Below are positions 37,625 through 50,713 of a stretch of 60,000 bases of DNA, piece by piece. Below the pieces are notes generated by a model. It did no database searches. It had not been told where the DNA came from and saw only the letters and a list, made by a program, of their open reading frames with translations. This DNA comes from Lineus longissimus (lineage: Eukaryota > Nemertea > Pilidiophora > Heteronemertea > Lineidae): assembly GCF_910592395.1 (NCBI RefSeq), contig NC_088308.1:9751001-9811000 (forward strand), read 5' to 3'. Numbering within the stretch: position 1 is the first letter of the stretch; every line of letters begins with the position of its first letter. The position numbers were made by a program, and so were the translations under genes.

Positions 37625-38437
37625 CTGGATTTAGTTGATGTATCAGACGCTACTAGTTGCAGTATGAATCACCTCACACATTTAGGCTAACAGGGATGCC
37701 TCGTATTCGTCTTTCAACATACTGCAGCGTATTGATAGTAGTGTGGTGAGGCGGACCTACTGTCACAGCTTGAATTGGCCGTCATTGAGTGCTGCCGTGA
37801 AATAGCTCATCCACGTAACTTCCGGACTTCTGAACCTTTCTTATATTGCAAAAACTCGGTAGATATTCTTTGTCGGAAATACTTTCTCCAAAGGCGAAGT
37901 GCATTTTGGTGTTGTTAAACCCACTATTTTTTTGTAGAGTGTGGAATATGGCATGTGATTCGGTTCGATCGTGCAGACGATCATTTGCTGTGAGATATAT
38001 TTTGCCCTTTACCATTTTTGAAAGGCTCAAAATAGGAAAAATATTCACCTTGATGATATCAAAAAGGGTAACATTAGAGCAGGTTCGAAAATTTTTAGGA
38101 AATCGTGACATTTATGGCATTTTTTCGAATATTCTTGCTGCGTAAATTTGTGTGCACTTCGTCTATGGATGCCAATATTGGCAGAGAAAATATGCTTCAA
38201 TATCAATGTACTTGCATGCCTTTGACATGTTTGAGAAAGACTTCTACACATCATGAAGGAATGAAAAAAGGGCTGCAAGGCAGGACGACCAGTGCATCAA
38301 CAAATGACTTAGGTCGTTTTGCTTTCGCAACCCTTCAAATTTGAAGACGCAAATCCGACAGTAGGCTCAGATGTCCTCACCCCCCTCCCCCCCCCAACAA
38401 ACCAACCACTGAAGAAATGGTTACATTATTCATCGAC

Positions 38438-38443
38438 TTTATT
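38438..38443 (-). promoter_or_regulatory. Poly(A) signal AATAAA of metallopeptidase, copy B
   Basis: AATAAA on the minus strand about 115 nt past the TGA of the last exon (38557-38559). It supports 38557-38717 as the terminal exon. Confidence 0.5.
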
Positions 38444-38556
38444 CTTGAATTTCAATCGATTTACAGTTCATAAGATCCAAATCAATCACTACTAAATCGA
38501 TTGAAAATATGCCAAAACTCCTGACGATTCTTCCCGTGACGTCACATATCTTCTTC

Positions 38557-41500
38557 TCATGCCTTTAGTTTTCTGCAATCTGTGTACATAGGTTTGCCCT
38601 TGTACCTGCACGCGCAGTTATACTTGCCATCAATTAACCTAACCCTTCCTCCATCCTCGGTACACTTTGAGCTAGCTTTGTATTCCTCGTCCCACCAGCA
38701 TCTTTTCCAGCCATCTCCTGAAAGACCATGATCGAACAGTTACGTTCACCCGACGGCCTACTCCACGTATCACGCGCTATTCTTTCTGCCTGGGTTAGGG
38801 TGAACCATCAATACTTCACTACCCAAACATTTTTTGAAGGAAGATTATTAAAGTACAAAAATAATTATTTCAAGTTCAGTTCGTACATTGTTGTTTTAAA
38901 GTTGTTTTAACTATCCTGGATACGTGGTTGATCCAGAAGGCGGTGAACGATGACCCTCTACAGCGTCTAAGTCCTTCAAAGCTTCAATACTCCTTCAATG
39001 ACACGGGTCTATTGTTTAGCTTAGCATCTACTCTGGTTTTACTTCTGGTGCATAAAACAATACCAGGTACAAAAACCTGTAGAATATTTGTTCTACCTGT
39101 GAGCTGTATCATGTGCTTTTTAAAAGTCTCAAATCAAACACAAATTATTTCATTTGTACATGTTCGTGATTATACTCTCATTCATATCTAATCGTGTCGA
39201 TTTCCTTTATAGTTGTTCAGGCAGTGTGCAGAGGTGACACCGTATCATGTAAGCATCCGTCACCCCTTCCAAATGTCGGAGCGAAACTGGCGATATTAAG
39301 TACATATACATTTGTACGAATCAAATAATTTTTTTTTCGATTAGACACCGTGGTCATGCGAACCTACCTGATTTACACTGGGTCTCGTCCACCGCCTTAG
39401 ATGCTTTAAAAGTCCCATAGTCCTTCTCTGAAAATGGATATCAAAAGCGCTTTAGAGGCAGTATAAAATGGTATTTTGAAAGACCATTCAGTACTTTCAG
39501 AGCGACATGTACGTCCGTAACACAACTTAAACGCAGTTCCAAGGTGAAGTGATGACATAACAAAGCACCACGTCAGGATGTTGAGCGTGTCATTGTAATT
39601 TTTGGCGGGGCGGTTCACAACTTGTCGTACTCTTCTCCTGGACACCATATGTCAGCGTCAGTGTGCGACTATTACAATAACGCTCGATGTGAGGACTGTA
39701 TGAACTAAACGATGACTATAGAACGATGTATGACGATGTGATTTCTACTACAAGTAATTTGACGCGACCAGTCTTGGTCAAACGCCCGAACATACATGTA
39801 CATGTAGTTCTACCGAAACCATATTCAAACTCTTAACGAGGTACAGATTTGGCATGCGACTGATCATTGAGACAATTTAGGGTATACCGCCAAATAACAA
39901 TTACGCTAGTTTTCACAGGTGACCATTGCAAGGCAATATCAATTCACGCAGTGTTTAACATTTCAGCTTGAAAGTCTAACACTTCCTTATACGGCGCTAA
40001 ACAACAAATCCTAATCACCTTCACCGTTTATAAAAATGTTTTTTACACCTACCTAGGTAATATTTACACTTGGTGCATGTTTTCCGGCATTGTTGAATGG
40101 CATAGGTGATGTTGGCGGTACAAGTGATATTCTGACAGTCGGCAGCCACATCACCACAAGTCAGGATTGGCTTCCCGACAACCCTCTTGCCTTTATTAGC
40201 TGCATGCATGAAAAATCAGCGATACTTATTTCATGAAGGTTACAGCTTGGTCAAGTGTGTGATACCATTGGGGGAAAAAACAGGGACAATTCTTCTCAAA
40301 TGCAGCAAATCGATCTCCGAACACAAGTGCCAACAAGCTCCCACTTGAAATCCCAACGACCATCGGCGTCCGCATTTCGTAATGTTAATTTCCAAGCTAC
40401 TGTGACGCCGACGACGATAGCCGCGTGTCGGAGCCTTTGAGATTGTAGTCTGGTGGTGCAATTTCGTGGACATTTCACTTCGTGAACTCGCATACGGAAA
40501 ACAATTGTTTTCGCTCTTTTAACATGGTCTAAACTAATGGTCAAAATTACCGTACATTGTACCTGCAATATCATGAGCACTGGTATCAGTTTAGAGATTC
40601 ACAGAAAATGTCATATTTCATACTAAAATTCGTATCAGTATACATGCAAGTTCCATTCATATATCCGATTCTAAAGTTGGGTAACTCGTATTAGTTTAAC
40701 AATCAACTAAAGGTCGACACTCATGTATGGGATTGTGGCGTATAGCTCAACTTGCTCTCACTATTATTCAATGGAGAAGTTTTTGCACAAATTTATGATC
40801 CGTACGTTGCATGTAAAGCATTTAAGTGACTGCAGTGTCCACAAAAAAATAAAATTATTGTGGACTGCTTAAAAATAACATTTTGTTATTGTACAAGGTC
40901 CATAAAAAAACCGAGATGATCCAATTCCTGGAAACCCATTATATCGCAGTAAACTAAATTCTGCTGTAATCGATGCAGCTGTTCAAGTAAATGTGACCAC
41001 TCGACTCTCTGTTTGGAGGGTAGGATTGAATAAAGGCTTATTGAGTGGTCTAAATGGCCTACGCGTTCGAACCACAGAGACATATCTTATTTCACTCTAA
41101 TGAGTGGACTATGAGCTACTGTCATAATTGAGGATTGTCGTTTTCCTACAAGACATATTTAGACCTTTCAAACCACATTCGTTTTGGTTGGGCTTGGATG
41201 AAACATTTTTTCACAGTAAAATCATATATTGACTGGTCTAAACAGAGTATAGACAATTATTGATAAATTGTGTGACGTATAAGATATCCAACTCGAATAG
41301 ACCCGGTTTGGCCAAACTAACATCACTATAACATCACTTTATGAATTGCTAGCTCACCTTTACCACTGTACTTGGTTGCAGGTAATGTGCACAGCCCACA
41401 GGCTTTTTCGCAGTTCCTTTTCATATAAACTGGATTTCTCGTACATTCCCCGTGTTTTGCCCAATTCTCGCAGTCACGGTTTTTGTCGAAGCAATCTGGA

Positions 41501-44500
41501 AAGATGCAAAGATATGCAATGAAATGATGATTTTGTACTACGGGCGTTGAAATGGGAGTAAATTGAAAGAACAATGTATAATGTACCCGATAGAGAAGAA
41601 CGAACAGCCCAAAATAAAGCTGACAGGCAATGTGTTGTGTTCTTTTAATCGTGGCATGGGGCTCTGTTATATAGTGAGTTCTAATATAGCGCCTTTCACT
41701 AGCTGTATTTCATGTATCTCTACTGTCTCAAAGCGCTTTATAATTGCAAAAACTAATACCCAGCCTAACCAGAAACCTTTCTAGGGGACCAAGTGCAGCC
41801 ATAATCTAGCGCACACAATGACATTTCATGCCAGTTGAGAGTTACAAAGTGATACCGCTGTGCCACCGCAATACCACTACTGTAACGAACAAGGTTTTGT
41901 CCTACGCTTCTAGTTAGCAAATAGGAGAGCGATTGTGCCCGAATATGTAAATACGCATGCACGCAGATTCCATACCCCCAGAGGCCGCTTTTAATAGACC
42001 GTTTCCGTGTCCGTGGGACTCCATATAAACATGCTTAATAAACACAAGCAAAAGACGAGAGAGGAACGCAAACCCCGTTTATTCAGAAATATGATTTACT
42101 TAATTGAACAAGGAATGCCAGAGTCTTGAAAGGTCAATGCCGGGCTTAGCCGGAAGCTGCACATCGTTACCGGATCAGCCTCCATGTTAACGAACCCGCT
42201 AGGCAATTTTCACAAGGTGCGGCCAGTGCTATATAGGCCTACCGCGTTTCAACCATCAGGTAATGAATCAACGGCCGACCCGCATCACTGAACGCATCAT
42301 CAATGATGATTAAACCCTCGATCAGTTCAGGAGATATAGCACTTTTTCTGTTTTCGGTTTCAGCCACCTAGTGGCAAAATCAGGAATCAAACCGGACCGA
42401 ACTTTGGTCTTCCAGGTGTCATTACATAGGAAAACATATGTATCAAGCTTCATGTCATATAATAAAAATTTACCAATGATCAAGCAGTTTCCGTGTTTTC
42501 GATTTTAGCCACCTGATGGCCAAACCTGGATTCGAACTGGACCGAAATTTTAGTCTGCAAGGTTTCATACGAGCAAAACATACTAGTATAAACATGTACC
42601 TCTCTCATCTTTATACTTGCTATAGTAAATTAGCTACATGTACTTTGATTTTTGTAAATAAAGGAAAAACAAGAAAATCTGTGCATTCTCAATTTTTTAA
42701 TCGGTCACAAAAGTTGGGCTCTCAGCCTTATTTGATTTTTCAAAAGAATTATTTTTGGATCAGCATGATTAACCCATTTTGTTTGCGGGAAATATTGAGT
42801 ATGGTGTTCCAATGAATAATTCAGGCCGCAGAAGCAATTCGACAAGTTCAACGTCTAATGAATTTGAGCTGATTTGATTACAAAAAGCCCCCAATGACTC
42901 ACCTTCTGAAACGGTAAATACCGTACTCTTCGTTCCATTGCAGTTCATCTTCAACACTTGTGCGTCTTCAAGTTCTAGAACGAGAAACATAGCAAGAGAA
43001 CTAACGGGACGAGACGAATCCTAAAAAGTGTTTAACATGGCTAGTACATGTACTTCTTTCTACATGATCGGTTACCCGGGCAGGCTTTAACGGAAATTAA
43101 AGGTGGTCGCCCAGATGGCCACATTAAAAAACCAAGGGCACGGCGAAAGGTTCCTACCTCTTGAACTGTAGCATCTTTTGAGATACTTGTTTTTACACGG
43201 CCAGATCTCCTGGAGAAGCTTGACGATCCCCATATCCTTCTCCTCCAGTACTGCCCTGTTGGGTACTTTCGAGCCTAAATTATCATTAAAGAAACTCTGC
43301 GTTGCTTCTGCCTGGTGATTGCGAATGGAAAATAATAGAAATGTACATTTATATGAAAAATAGCGGCGATAATGTCGCTACCTCATATTGAATAATAAAA
43401 GGAAGTCGTTAAGATGTTTTTAATTCTTCTTTAAGTTGAAGCTTTCTTGAAGACTTTTTGTAGGACTTATCCTTGTTTACACTATCTGTTGAAGGTTTGT
43501 TCCTGGGTCAAGTAAAGCCTGTGGTCTGAACCTAATCTCCAGCGGAAGACAAAACGAATGTCTTCTCTGAACACCCAGATTTGTCCGGGGAAAGTGGCGC
43601 GTTATTTCGTGTTATTCAAGAGAAAAAAACTGTTTCTTTTAAGGTTGTATATCTTGGAGATGGATTGGACAAAGAGAAAGTATGTACAATTTGTGCACAG
43701 TCAGGCTCAACTAACATAAAAATATTGAGTAGATTTCAGCACGGTGGCTATTGTACTATACGTTTTACATGAGACTTGTAAACTGTGTGAGGTCATGCTC
43801 AACAGTTTTCCCAAAAGTGCATGACGTCAGGGTGTTCTCAATTGCAAATGACACCCATTTCAAAATGCGTTTTGAAGGCGCTTTTCAAAGAATGACCAGT
43901 TGGTGCTGTACATCACGAGAAAGGCCGTGATCTCCTCTTTCTACACGAACTCGTCTCATTTATTTAATGAATACAAGTCAGTAATTAGCGCACGATTGGC
44001 TCCGAGCACATGAGACCACCTCAAACTAAAAATTTCAAACCAGACATCACTAAAAACCGTGATTTTATAAAATGTTCTTGTTGGTACTGTATATCCAAAA
44101 ATAAAGTTTTTTTCTCGCGAAGCACCATAGCCAATGCTCGAGAAAAATGCGAAAAAAATGTAGTTTAGTCTGTTCATTTTCGAAATATTTCAATTTTTCT
44201 CCAAAACAGGAAAAACACACAAAACTAGACAGTGCAAAAGCTGATCACCCGGCCGACATACACACTCCAATGCAGTATTAAACGCCTACGCCGCCATCAT
44301 TACGATTATGTCTTCATTCATTACACCAATCTATTGAACAGTGCACCTGGTTTCAGAATCTCTGCATGACATGTCCATGCTCGTACAGGTGCTAGTTCAC
44401 TGCTAGATATAATAGGAAGCAGGAAATCCAACATTTCTTCGGAACTACGGTAAGGGAATGCAAGGAGAATGAATCCTCGGAAACTCTTTGAAGCCAAAAT

Positions 44501-47500
44501 ATCCGTATCAAAATTCACGTTTTCAAGCTAAATTTAGTCACGAGCAGGCATGCAATATTAAGAACTTGATGACCGCACAGTTTTTTACTTCGACTCATTT
44601 ATTCATGCGGTACATGTATTGTTAAATGAGACGTTAAAAGTTAGCTGCTTGGCGTTTTTGGCCCGAAAGAACTGCAAAAATCTAATTAGTTTTCGCTTAA
44701 ATGACGGCATGATTCTAAAATATCCACAGCAAATAATTTACTACCTCAGGGCCGTATTTAGAGGGGGGGCAGGGGGGGGGGCAGCTGCCCCCCCCCCCCC
44801 CCTGTGCAATAAATGTTGAAAAAAAAATTTTCAGACAGTAATAAAAAGACAAACTAATCTTAGCCATAGCTTTACCAGCATGATAGCAGCATATTATGGA
44901 TAGCAGATGTTATCAACTCAGGGGCAACCCTTAATCTGACCAGTCGAGTGCCCTGACCCTAGTCTTCTATGGTTATACACAATGATGCAACATTAGGTAA
45001 AGACTAGCTATGAAAAACTATGAAAATTAACATTTTCTGTCCAAATGTGGTATTTTCGTAAAATACTTCATAAAAGTGGTCCTTTTTTAGAGTAAAAATA
45101 CTATTGATTCACACTTCCAAATGCCAGGAAAATGCCATTTCAGACCTTTTATTTTCAAATTTTTCTGGGGGAGGGCCCCCGGCCCCCCCCCCCCCCGTTC
45201 GGATGCGCCTGCGGCGCATGCAGATCGCCTTCGGCGATCTATCCCACTGCCCCCCCTGGACAAAAAAGTTAAATACGGCCCTGTACCTGTACTCAAAAAT
45301 GGGTCCAGGCTGTGCGGAAGTATGTTTTAACGAAATGTATGGACATCATTATTGGCTGTATGATCTACTATTGGCTTTATAGCAATTGCAACAATAATTG
45401 ATGCGGAAAATATGGGTCATTTTCTAATAATCAAACTATTGACGCGTGCATCATCATTATGTAAAACCTAAAGCGCTCAGAAATAGTAATGACGTAACAC
45501 CAATGACGGCCAATCATCTATCTGACCAAATCACTAGTCAAATCTCGTATATAACATTCAAACAGATGTGGTGTGATATTCTTGTAGCTAATTAATGTCG
45601 ATGTTGTTGTTGTTGTCTTTTTGTGGTCTGGGGCTTTTTATCCAAAATGAATTATTTACCTATTTTCAAGGAAAAATAATCATTAACTTATACTGTGATG
45701 TCAAGGAGTCGAACAAATGTCATGACTGTTTAACAGTTTCAACAGCCATTGTGCGTAGACATGCGTAGATATATTTGCCACTTTTTGTTTCTACACCTTA
45801 TGGATAAAAGAACCTTACAGTTCTGAATTACCCAACACAATATGAATCAAACTTGGCTTCGTTCGGCGATTTCCGTTGGTCGTATTTCGTATAGAATGTG
45901 TATACACTCAGTACGACCAGTCAGACAAATATCCAAGAAAGACGTGTTTCCCGAAACTGAACGCCCGGCGGTTCGAGCACAGGCACCGCGTTGTCTGGGA
46001 TCAACCCGCGCCATGTCTAAAAATAGGTTTTCGCAAACAAGCGCACATCTACACGTCATGTCCTTGTTGATTTCAACAATGAGTTCCCAATTCGAGCGTG
46101 TAGTCCCCCGAATTGGCGACAACTCGCTGCTTTAAGCCTGCAGCACACTAGCCGCCAACTTTGGCGACAAGAAGCGTTTGGCTGACGCCTCTCGACGCCA
46201 AAGTTGGCGGCCAGTGGATCACGGTCAGAGCACACCTGCCCAGAATTGGCGACCAGTAGCGTCTTTTCCGCCACTTTAGGCTGCCCTTTTGAAATCATGT
46301 GATATCAAGACGCAAGCTGATTGGCCATAGCCTCGCCGCCGACGCCAAGTCAGGCGGCCATCCGTAAGACACCTGGCTTCTTCTTGCGTTCAAGCGCGGT
46401 GACACGCGTCAAAAATCAAACATGTTAGTTATTTGGCGTTTAGTTGCGGCAAGTGGCGTCAAGTCGCGTCCGCCGACGCCGTACGTAGCAGACTAGGGGT
46501 TTTTCAGGCGTTCAGGACTCTTGCGGCAAAAAACGCCGGTGAACGCCGAAGTTGGCGGCTAGTGTGCTGCAAGCTTTACTGCTCACCCAATATTCTCCGC
46601 TGTTGGTCATGGCGTATGTCGAGTTCCACTCTCCACTGGCCTTGGCTGCCGCATATAACGCATCCAGTCGCTCATCGAAGTCAGGAATGGCATAACGGGC
46701 GCCATGTTGAGCTACCCCGTGGGCTAACTCGTGAAGAGGAATGTCCTCAGTGGTGTACCTTTGCAAGTAACAATGTGAATCATTAAGCGGATTTACAAAT
46801 TAATACTGGCCAAATTTCTTCCAAATCAGTCCTCGACTTAAAAAATCTGAAATATTAGGTTACCACGTGCTAGAAGAGGAAAAAACCTGAGGGACCATAA
46901 TGGCTACATGAGTGTTTGCTTTTATCTCGATCTGTTTGATTCCTAGTGCAAATTAAGTTTATTTGTTAACTGTTTGTCTGACACTGGCTTTTTCATGGCC
47001 GCGCCCTTCAATAGCAGTATACAATTACTGAGGCGTGGAAAGGAAGGAGATGGGGTTTTCGCCCCGCTTTTAGGAAAAATATTTGAAATTGACGTAGGTC
47101 ACACAGCTCACCTGTCTGCCTTCAAGCATACAGTATTTTCCTCACCCCCAGTAACGATTGGCCAATCGAGTGTTGGCCCAAGGCCTCGGGCTCTCCCATC
47201 CCAGTAACTATGGGGTGTCAGGTGTTTATGTTCTGGGATGTCTGAGGTCATTTCATCATAAGCCATAAGACCGAATCGAGTATACTTCTTATAGAACATC
47301 TCTCGGACATCGGGTCTATCGGCAAACAAGAATCGAACCAGGTAACACGCCCGACGTAACGCAGAATCGGTCACTTTCTGGGAACCTGAAAAAAAGATGG
47401 TTAATGGATATTCAAGTCTTTAATGAACTTATAAGTTATTTTTGAAATACATGTATCTGTCACACCAAGAACTGACCCCGACGAAACAGTTTGCTGATGC

Positions 47501-50500
47501 CCCTAACGAATTAGGCTTTAGGGGAACTCTCGTGATTATGCACCGAATGTTCCTTTCGAAAGGTAGCCCCATGAAACGTAAAATGAACAAGGAGTCCCTA
47601 GCAAGTGAATGATCACCACGGCCCGGTAAATCAAAATAAGTTAATCACCTTGACTAAGGAGCAGCTCCAGTTACTAGAAAAAGCAACAGAACGCTACGCC
47701 GCATTGATCATGTTGATAAAAAGAACGGAGCGTGTATTGAGAAGAATTACGGCGGGAGATACGGTCTGTTTTGTGTGCAATAGTCTGAAATGCACTGGTT
47801 TCCATTTTTATGCTTGGTGAATTTGGATCTTGTCATTGGAGAGTAACCTTACCAATGATAGGGATTCCATACGCGTGGGTATATTTCTGGTAGAAGACAT
47901 CAAGTCCGTTTGGCATCATTATCTCAGGGTTTCGGAGATCTTCTGGGACCGCGGTGACAGTGGTGCAGGCATGCGTCTCTGAGGCATGGCCGGGCCGGTC
48001 AAAAATAGTCACGGATCTCTTGCTCAAAGGCCTTTCACCGGCATCGTCAGTTAGAATCAGTGGTATTTCTACAATGACATGAGGGAATGGTGTGGTGTGA
48101 CGTGATTTGTCCGTCGCAGGCAAAGGGACTTCATCGTCTTCGTCAAGGAAAAAATACCTAACTGAAAGGCCACGATGGGGAGGCACAGGCTGAACCTACA
48201 CAGACGGAGGATCATCCATGGCTTGGTGTACCTTCAAACTTTAAGAATATCGGTGGGTGCTAACCCCATGCAGTAAACCTTTATATCGAGTTAATAATTT
48301 CAGTCCATTCGAAAACCCCATGTCCGCAACGTTTTGGGCTCTGGAGGGCGAGCAACTGGTCGGATTTCTTAAGGTTAGGTTTTTATTGATGCTTGGCTGA
48401 AAACCAAACAGGATTCTACTCGTTCAGCATTCTCAGTGCAGACTGAAATTTAAAAAATGTCTTCACTGAAGTCCGATGGTCATTTGAAAGGTATGCTGCG
48501 CATTCCATATTTTGTTTCTGAATATTCCTCATTTATTGTTGGGACATGAGTAGATGGACACAAAAAAGTTATAGCTCGAACATTTAATCGAGAATGGGAG
48601 AAAAACAAACCGTTACAGTGCGGAAAATGTCCAAATTCAATGCGCTACGTTAACGTACACAGATGCATACAAAGAAATATCTCGTGAACATGGTTACTGA
48701 AATGAAATGATCCCGTTTGGTTTTAAGGGTAAGACCAATAACCAACCAAATTTCATAGAAACCTGACCCAGAAGTCCCGCCCTCCTGCGCCTTACTAACA
48801 ATCCGGGTATGACATTACGAATAGACTACATGTACATGTATAAGCCATGGAACGAGACTCACACAAATGACATGTTGCTCCCCGACACAGTACATGTATA
48901 TGTTTGAAATGGTTGTCAATTTCGCTACTAATTTTTAGTATAAAATCAAGATGACTGGATTAATATTCAGTGTTACGCTGGTATAAACAACCGCAGTCTT
49001 TCATTTTCTGCAAATGCGATTCAGATTGAATTTACCTGGGATTTTGCCACTGAATTCGTCGAGTTCTCGGCGATCATCATCATCCCCTCGTTCATTGCGC
49101 TGTAGGCCTGAAATGAATATAGAGTGGGAACAGCGCAGCGATCTGTCCCTGACCTTCAGAGAGGCAAACACGGCCGTGAATCAGGATGGACGAACACCAG
49201 TAATATGACACTGACACCAGCTACTATACAGACCGTCAAGTATAGGCAGGATGTCATCTTAGTTCAAAGTCCGCACCGGCCGCATAAGAGACTACAACAC
49301 TGGCTACAGCATTAACCAGCTTTTTTAGTGAGTCCCGAATCGGAAAGATAAGGCACAAAATTGATTGAATTGTTGGTTGACCAAAAGGCATAATCATTTT
49401 GGCTAGTGCTTGAAATCTAAAAGCAATTAGAATTTGTTTAAAACGAAGTGTATGCTAATTTCAAGGGGGTGTCTGTTCTTTGTTTCCTAGAGAACAGCCT
49501 TCCAGGTTGCAACTGGGCATTTACGATCATTTTGAAGATTTTAGATTTCAAGTTCTAGCCAAAACGGTGGTACCTTTCTCAACCCTTAATCAATCAGGCC
49601 GGTATCGGATTCACTTTGTACTGTACGATAGTCGAGTATATTGGGACAGCTCAAAAAACAACACAAACGTAGAAATTCCCTTGATTACAGAGATTTACTG
49701 AAAATACAAATAAAGACAAGTACATATGTAAATACAAGTACAACATCAACATGTGAAACAATAGCCAACAAGTACAGAAATAATAGCCAACAAGTACAGA
49801 AAATAAACATTAGAAAGACCAAAGACCAGAGAAAAGAAAAAGACCTAACTTATCCTATATACGTTTTTACAATAAATTCCCCCACCACATCTAAAGTGCA
49901 TTATTGTTTGTAAACAAACCAGGTAGCAAAAAGCCAGAGCTGGGAATTCCCAAAGATTTGCATGATAATGAGGGAAATCCCAAGGAAAACCCCCATGTAA
50001 ATTAACTTATAAAGGGACCGCATGCTCTGCAGGGCTGCCTGAGAACATGGACACTGGAAAGTGGTTTAGGGCTGCACAAAGGGGCACAAGAATCCTTCCT
50101 GCGGACCGTTTATACATAAATCATATTAAAAAAAGGGTTCTATACATATTATTTAAGCTTACCAAGCGATTTGTGTGCTGATAAGGGGAGCTACCCTAAG
50201 GAAAATCATAACTTGAAACTGGTAAAACTAGAAATGAATGAGTAAGAAGAAAGCAAAATGGTGTAGATCAATAAAAAGGAGGCTAAAAAGGGTCCACCAG
50301 AGCAAAGGGGTTCACACAAGTAACAAACAGGGCTCATTAAAAGGGTTTACAAGGCGGGAAATTCAAATTCCAGAGAAACACGGAAAATGGCCACAACAGA
50401 GTAGTTTTATCCCTCCGACACTATATATTGCAACTAATCATTGAGTGCAGCTAAGATGCGGATTTTGACACTTGCGGAAGCGACTGTTCATCCTGTGCAT

Positions 50501-50658
50501 AAACATCCAACATGTCCAAGTTTCAAGAATGACCGGTTGTCTTGTGCCCAAGTAGGCATTAACGACAATATTGTGTAATTCATGTATCATAACTCACCTT
50601 CGGCACAGAGAAAGGCAATCACCAGCAAAAGCAACTTGACAAGGACTAGCGAGGTCAT
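38557..50658 (-). CDS. Secreted ATLF-like zinc metallopeptidase with two ShK domains, copy B (end to end)
   Basis: Eleven recognised coding exons on the minus strand: 50598-50658 (signal peptide), 49036-49107, 47853-48195, 47112-47385, 46587-46758 (HELAH), 43158-43311 (opens AEATQSFF, supplying the likely third ligand Glu of a HExxH...E zincin), 42903-42974, 41358-41495 (six-Cys ShK domain), 40053-40199 (second six-Cys ShK-like domain), 39368-39427 and 38557-38717 (Cys-rich end, TGA at 38557-38559). Phases join except between exons 2 and 3, where a small exon is missing. The listed exons sum to 1654 nt, about 550 residues. The arrangement HExxH, then a TN-x-x-E-[YF]-[WF]-x-E block, is that of the ATLF/M34-like peptidase fold; ShK modules are common partners in invertebrate secreted peptidases. 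Substrate is unknown. Six-Cys distribution across exons 10-11 suggests a third disulphide module I cannot name. Confidence 0.82.
42350..42582. repeat. Diverged tandem repeat, two units
   Basis: Two related units of about 90-95 bp (about 42350-42440 and 42488-42582) both read TTTTCG-TTT-AGCCACCT-TGGC-AA and end CAAAACATA or AAAACATA. They lie between metallopeptidase exons 7 and 8. Confidence 0.55.
43312..44698. other. Metallopeptidase intron 5, left part
   Basis: Intron between exon 6 (43311) and exon 5 (46587). The counterpart in copy A lies left of position 1. No exon or recognisable element found in this part. Confidence 0.5.
44747..45283. mobile_element. 537-bp TIR element, present only in copy B
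   Basis: TIRs CAGGGCCGTATTTA / TAAATACGGCCCTG and a 5-bp duplication TACCT (44742-44746, 45284-45288). Copy A has the clean empty site at 44-48. The interior has C/G homopolymers and two tight stem-loops (45203-45219 and 45222-45240). No coding region. TIRs resemble hAT-type MITEs, but the 5-bp duplication is shorter than the usual 8 bp, so the superfamily is uncertain. It lies in intron 5 of the metallopeptidase. Confidence 0.8.
46135..46575. mobile_element. PIF/Harbinger-type MITE, copy B
   Basis: Same 441-bp element, same TTA flanks (46132-46134, 46576-46578) and same position next to the exon 5 donor as in copy A. Confidence 0.75.
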
Positions 50659-50706
50659 CCTCACGAGCTCCAAGAACAGAGTGACGAATACTCAAGTTTC
50701 TATGGA

Positions 50707-50713
50707 TTATATA
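50707..50713 (-). promoter_or_regulatory. TATA box of metallopeptidase, copy B
   Basis: Minus-strand TATATAA at the same distance (about 50 nt) from the ATG at 50658 as in copy A. Confidence 0.5.

Larger units (their letters stand above)
25383..38152. mobile_element. 12.8-kb composite bounded by diverged ~1.0-1.3 kb inverted repeats
   Basis: Left arm 25383-26668 is inversely related to 30810-31307 plus 37625-38152; the right arm is split by the two 3156-bp units. Arm identity is roughly 80 percent by eye, and the left arm has about 230 bp extra. Removing the nested units leaves about 6.4 kb. Both arms hold a related open frame starting MSSYSCSS (26330 minus; 31148 plus). Outer ends share ACACAAAT-type termini, but no target duplication was found. 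Contents in order: unrecognised DNA, pogo-like relic, PIF element, foldback element, then right arm. Confidence 0.65.
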
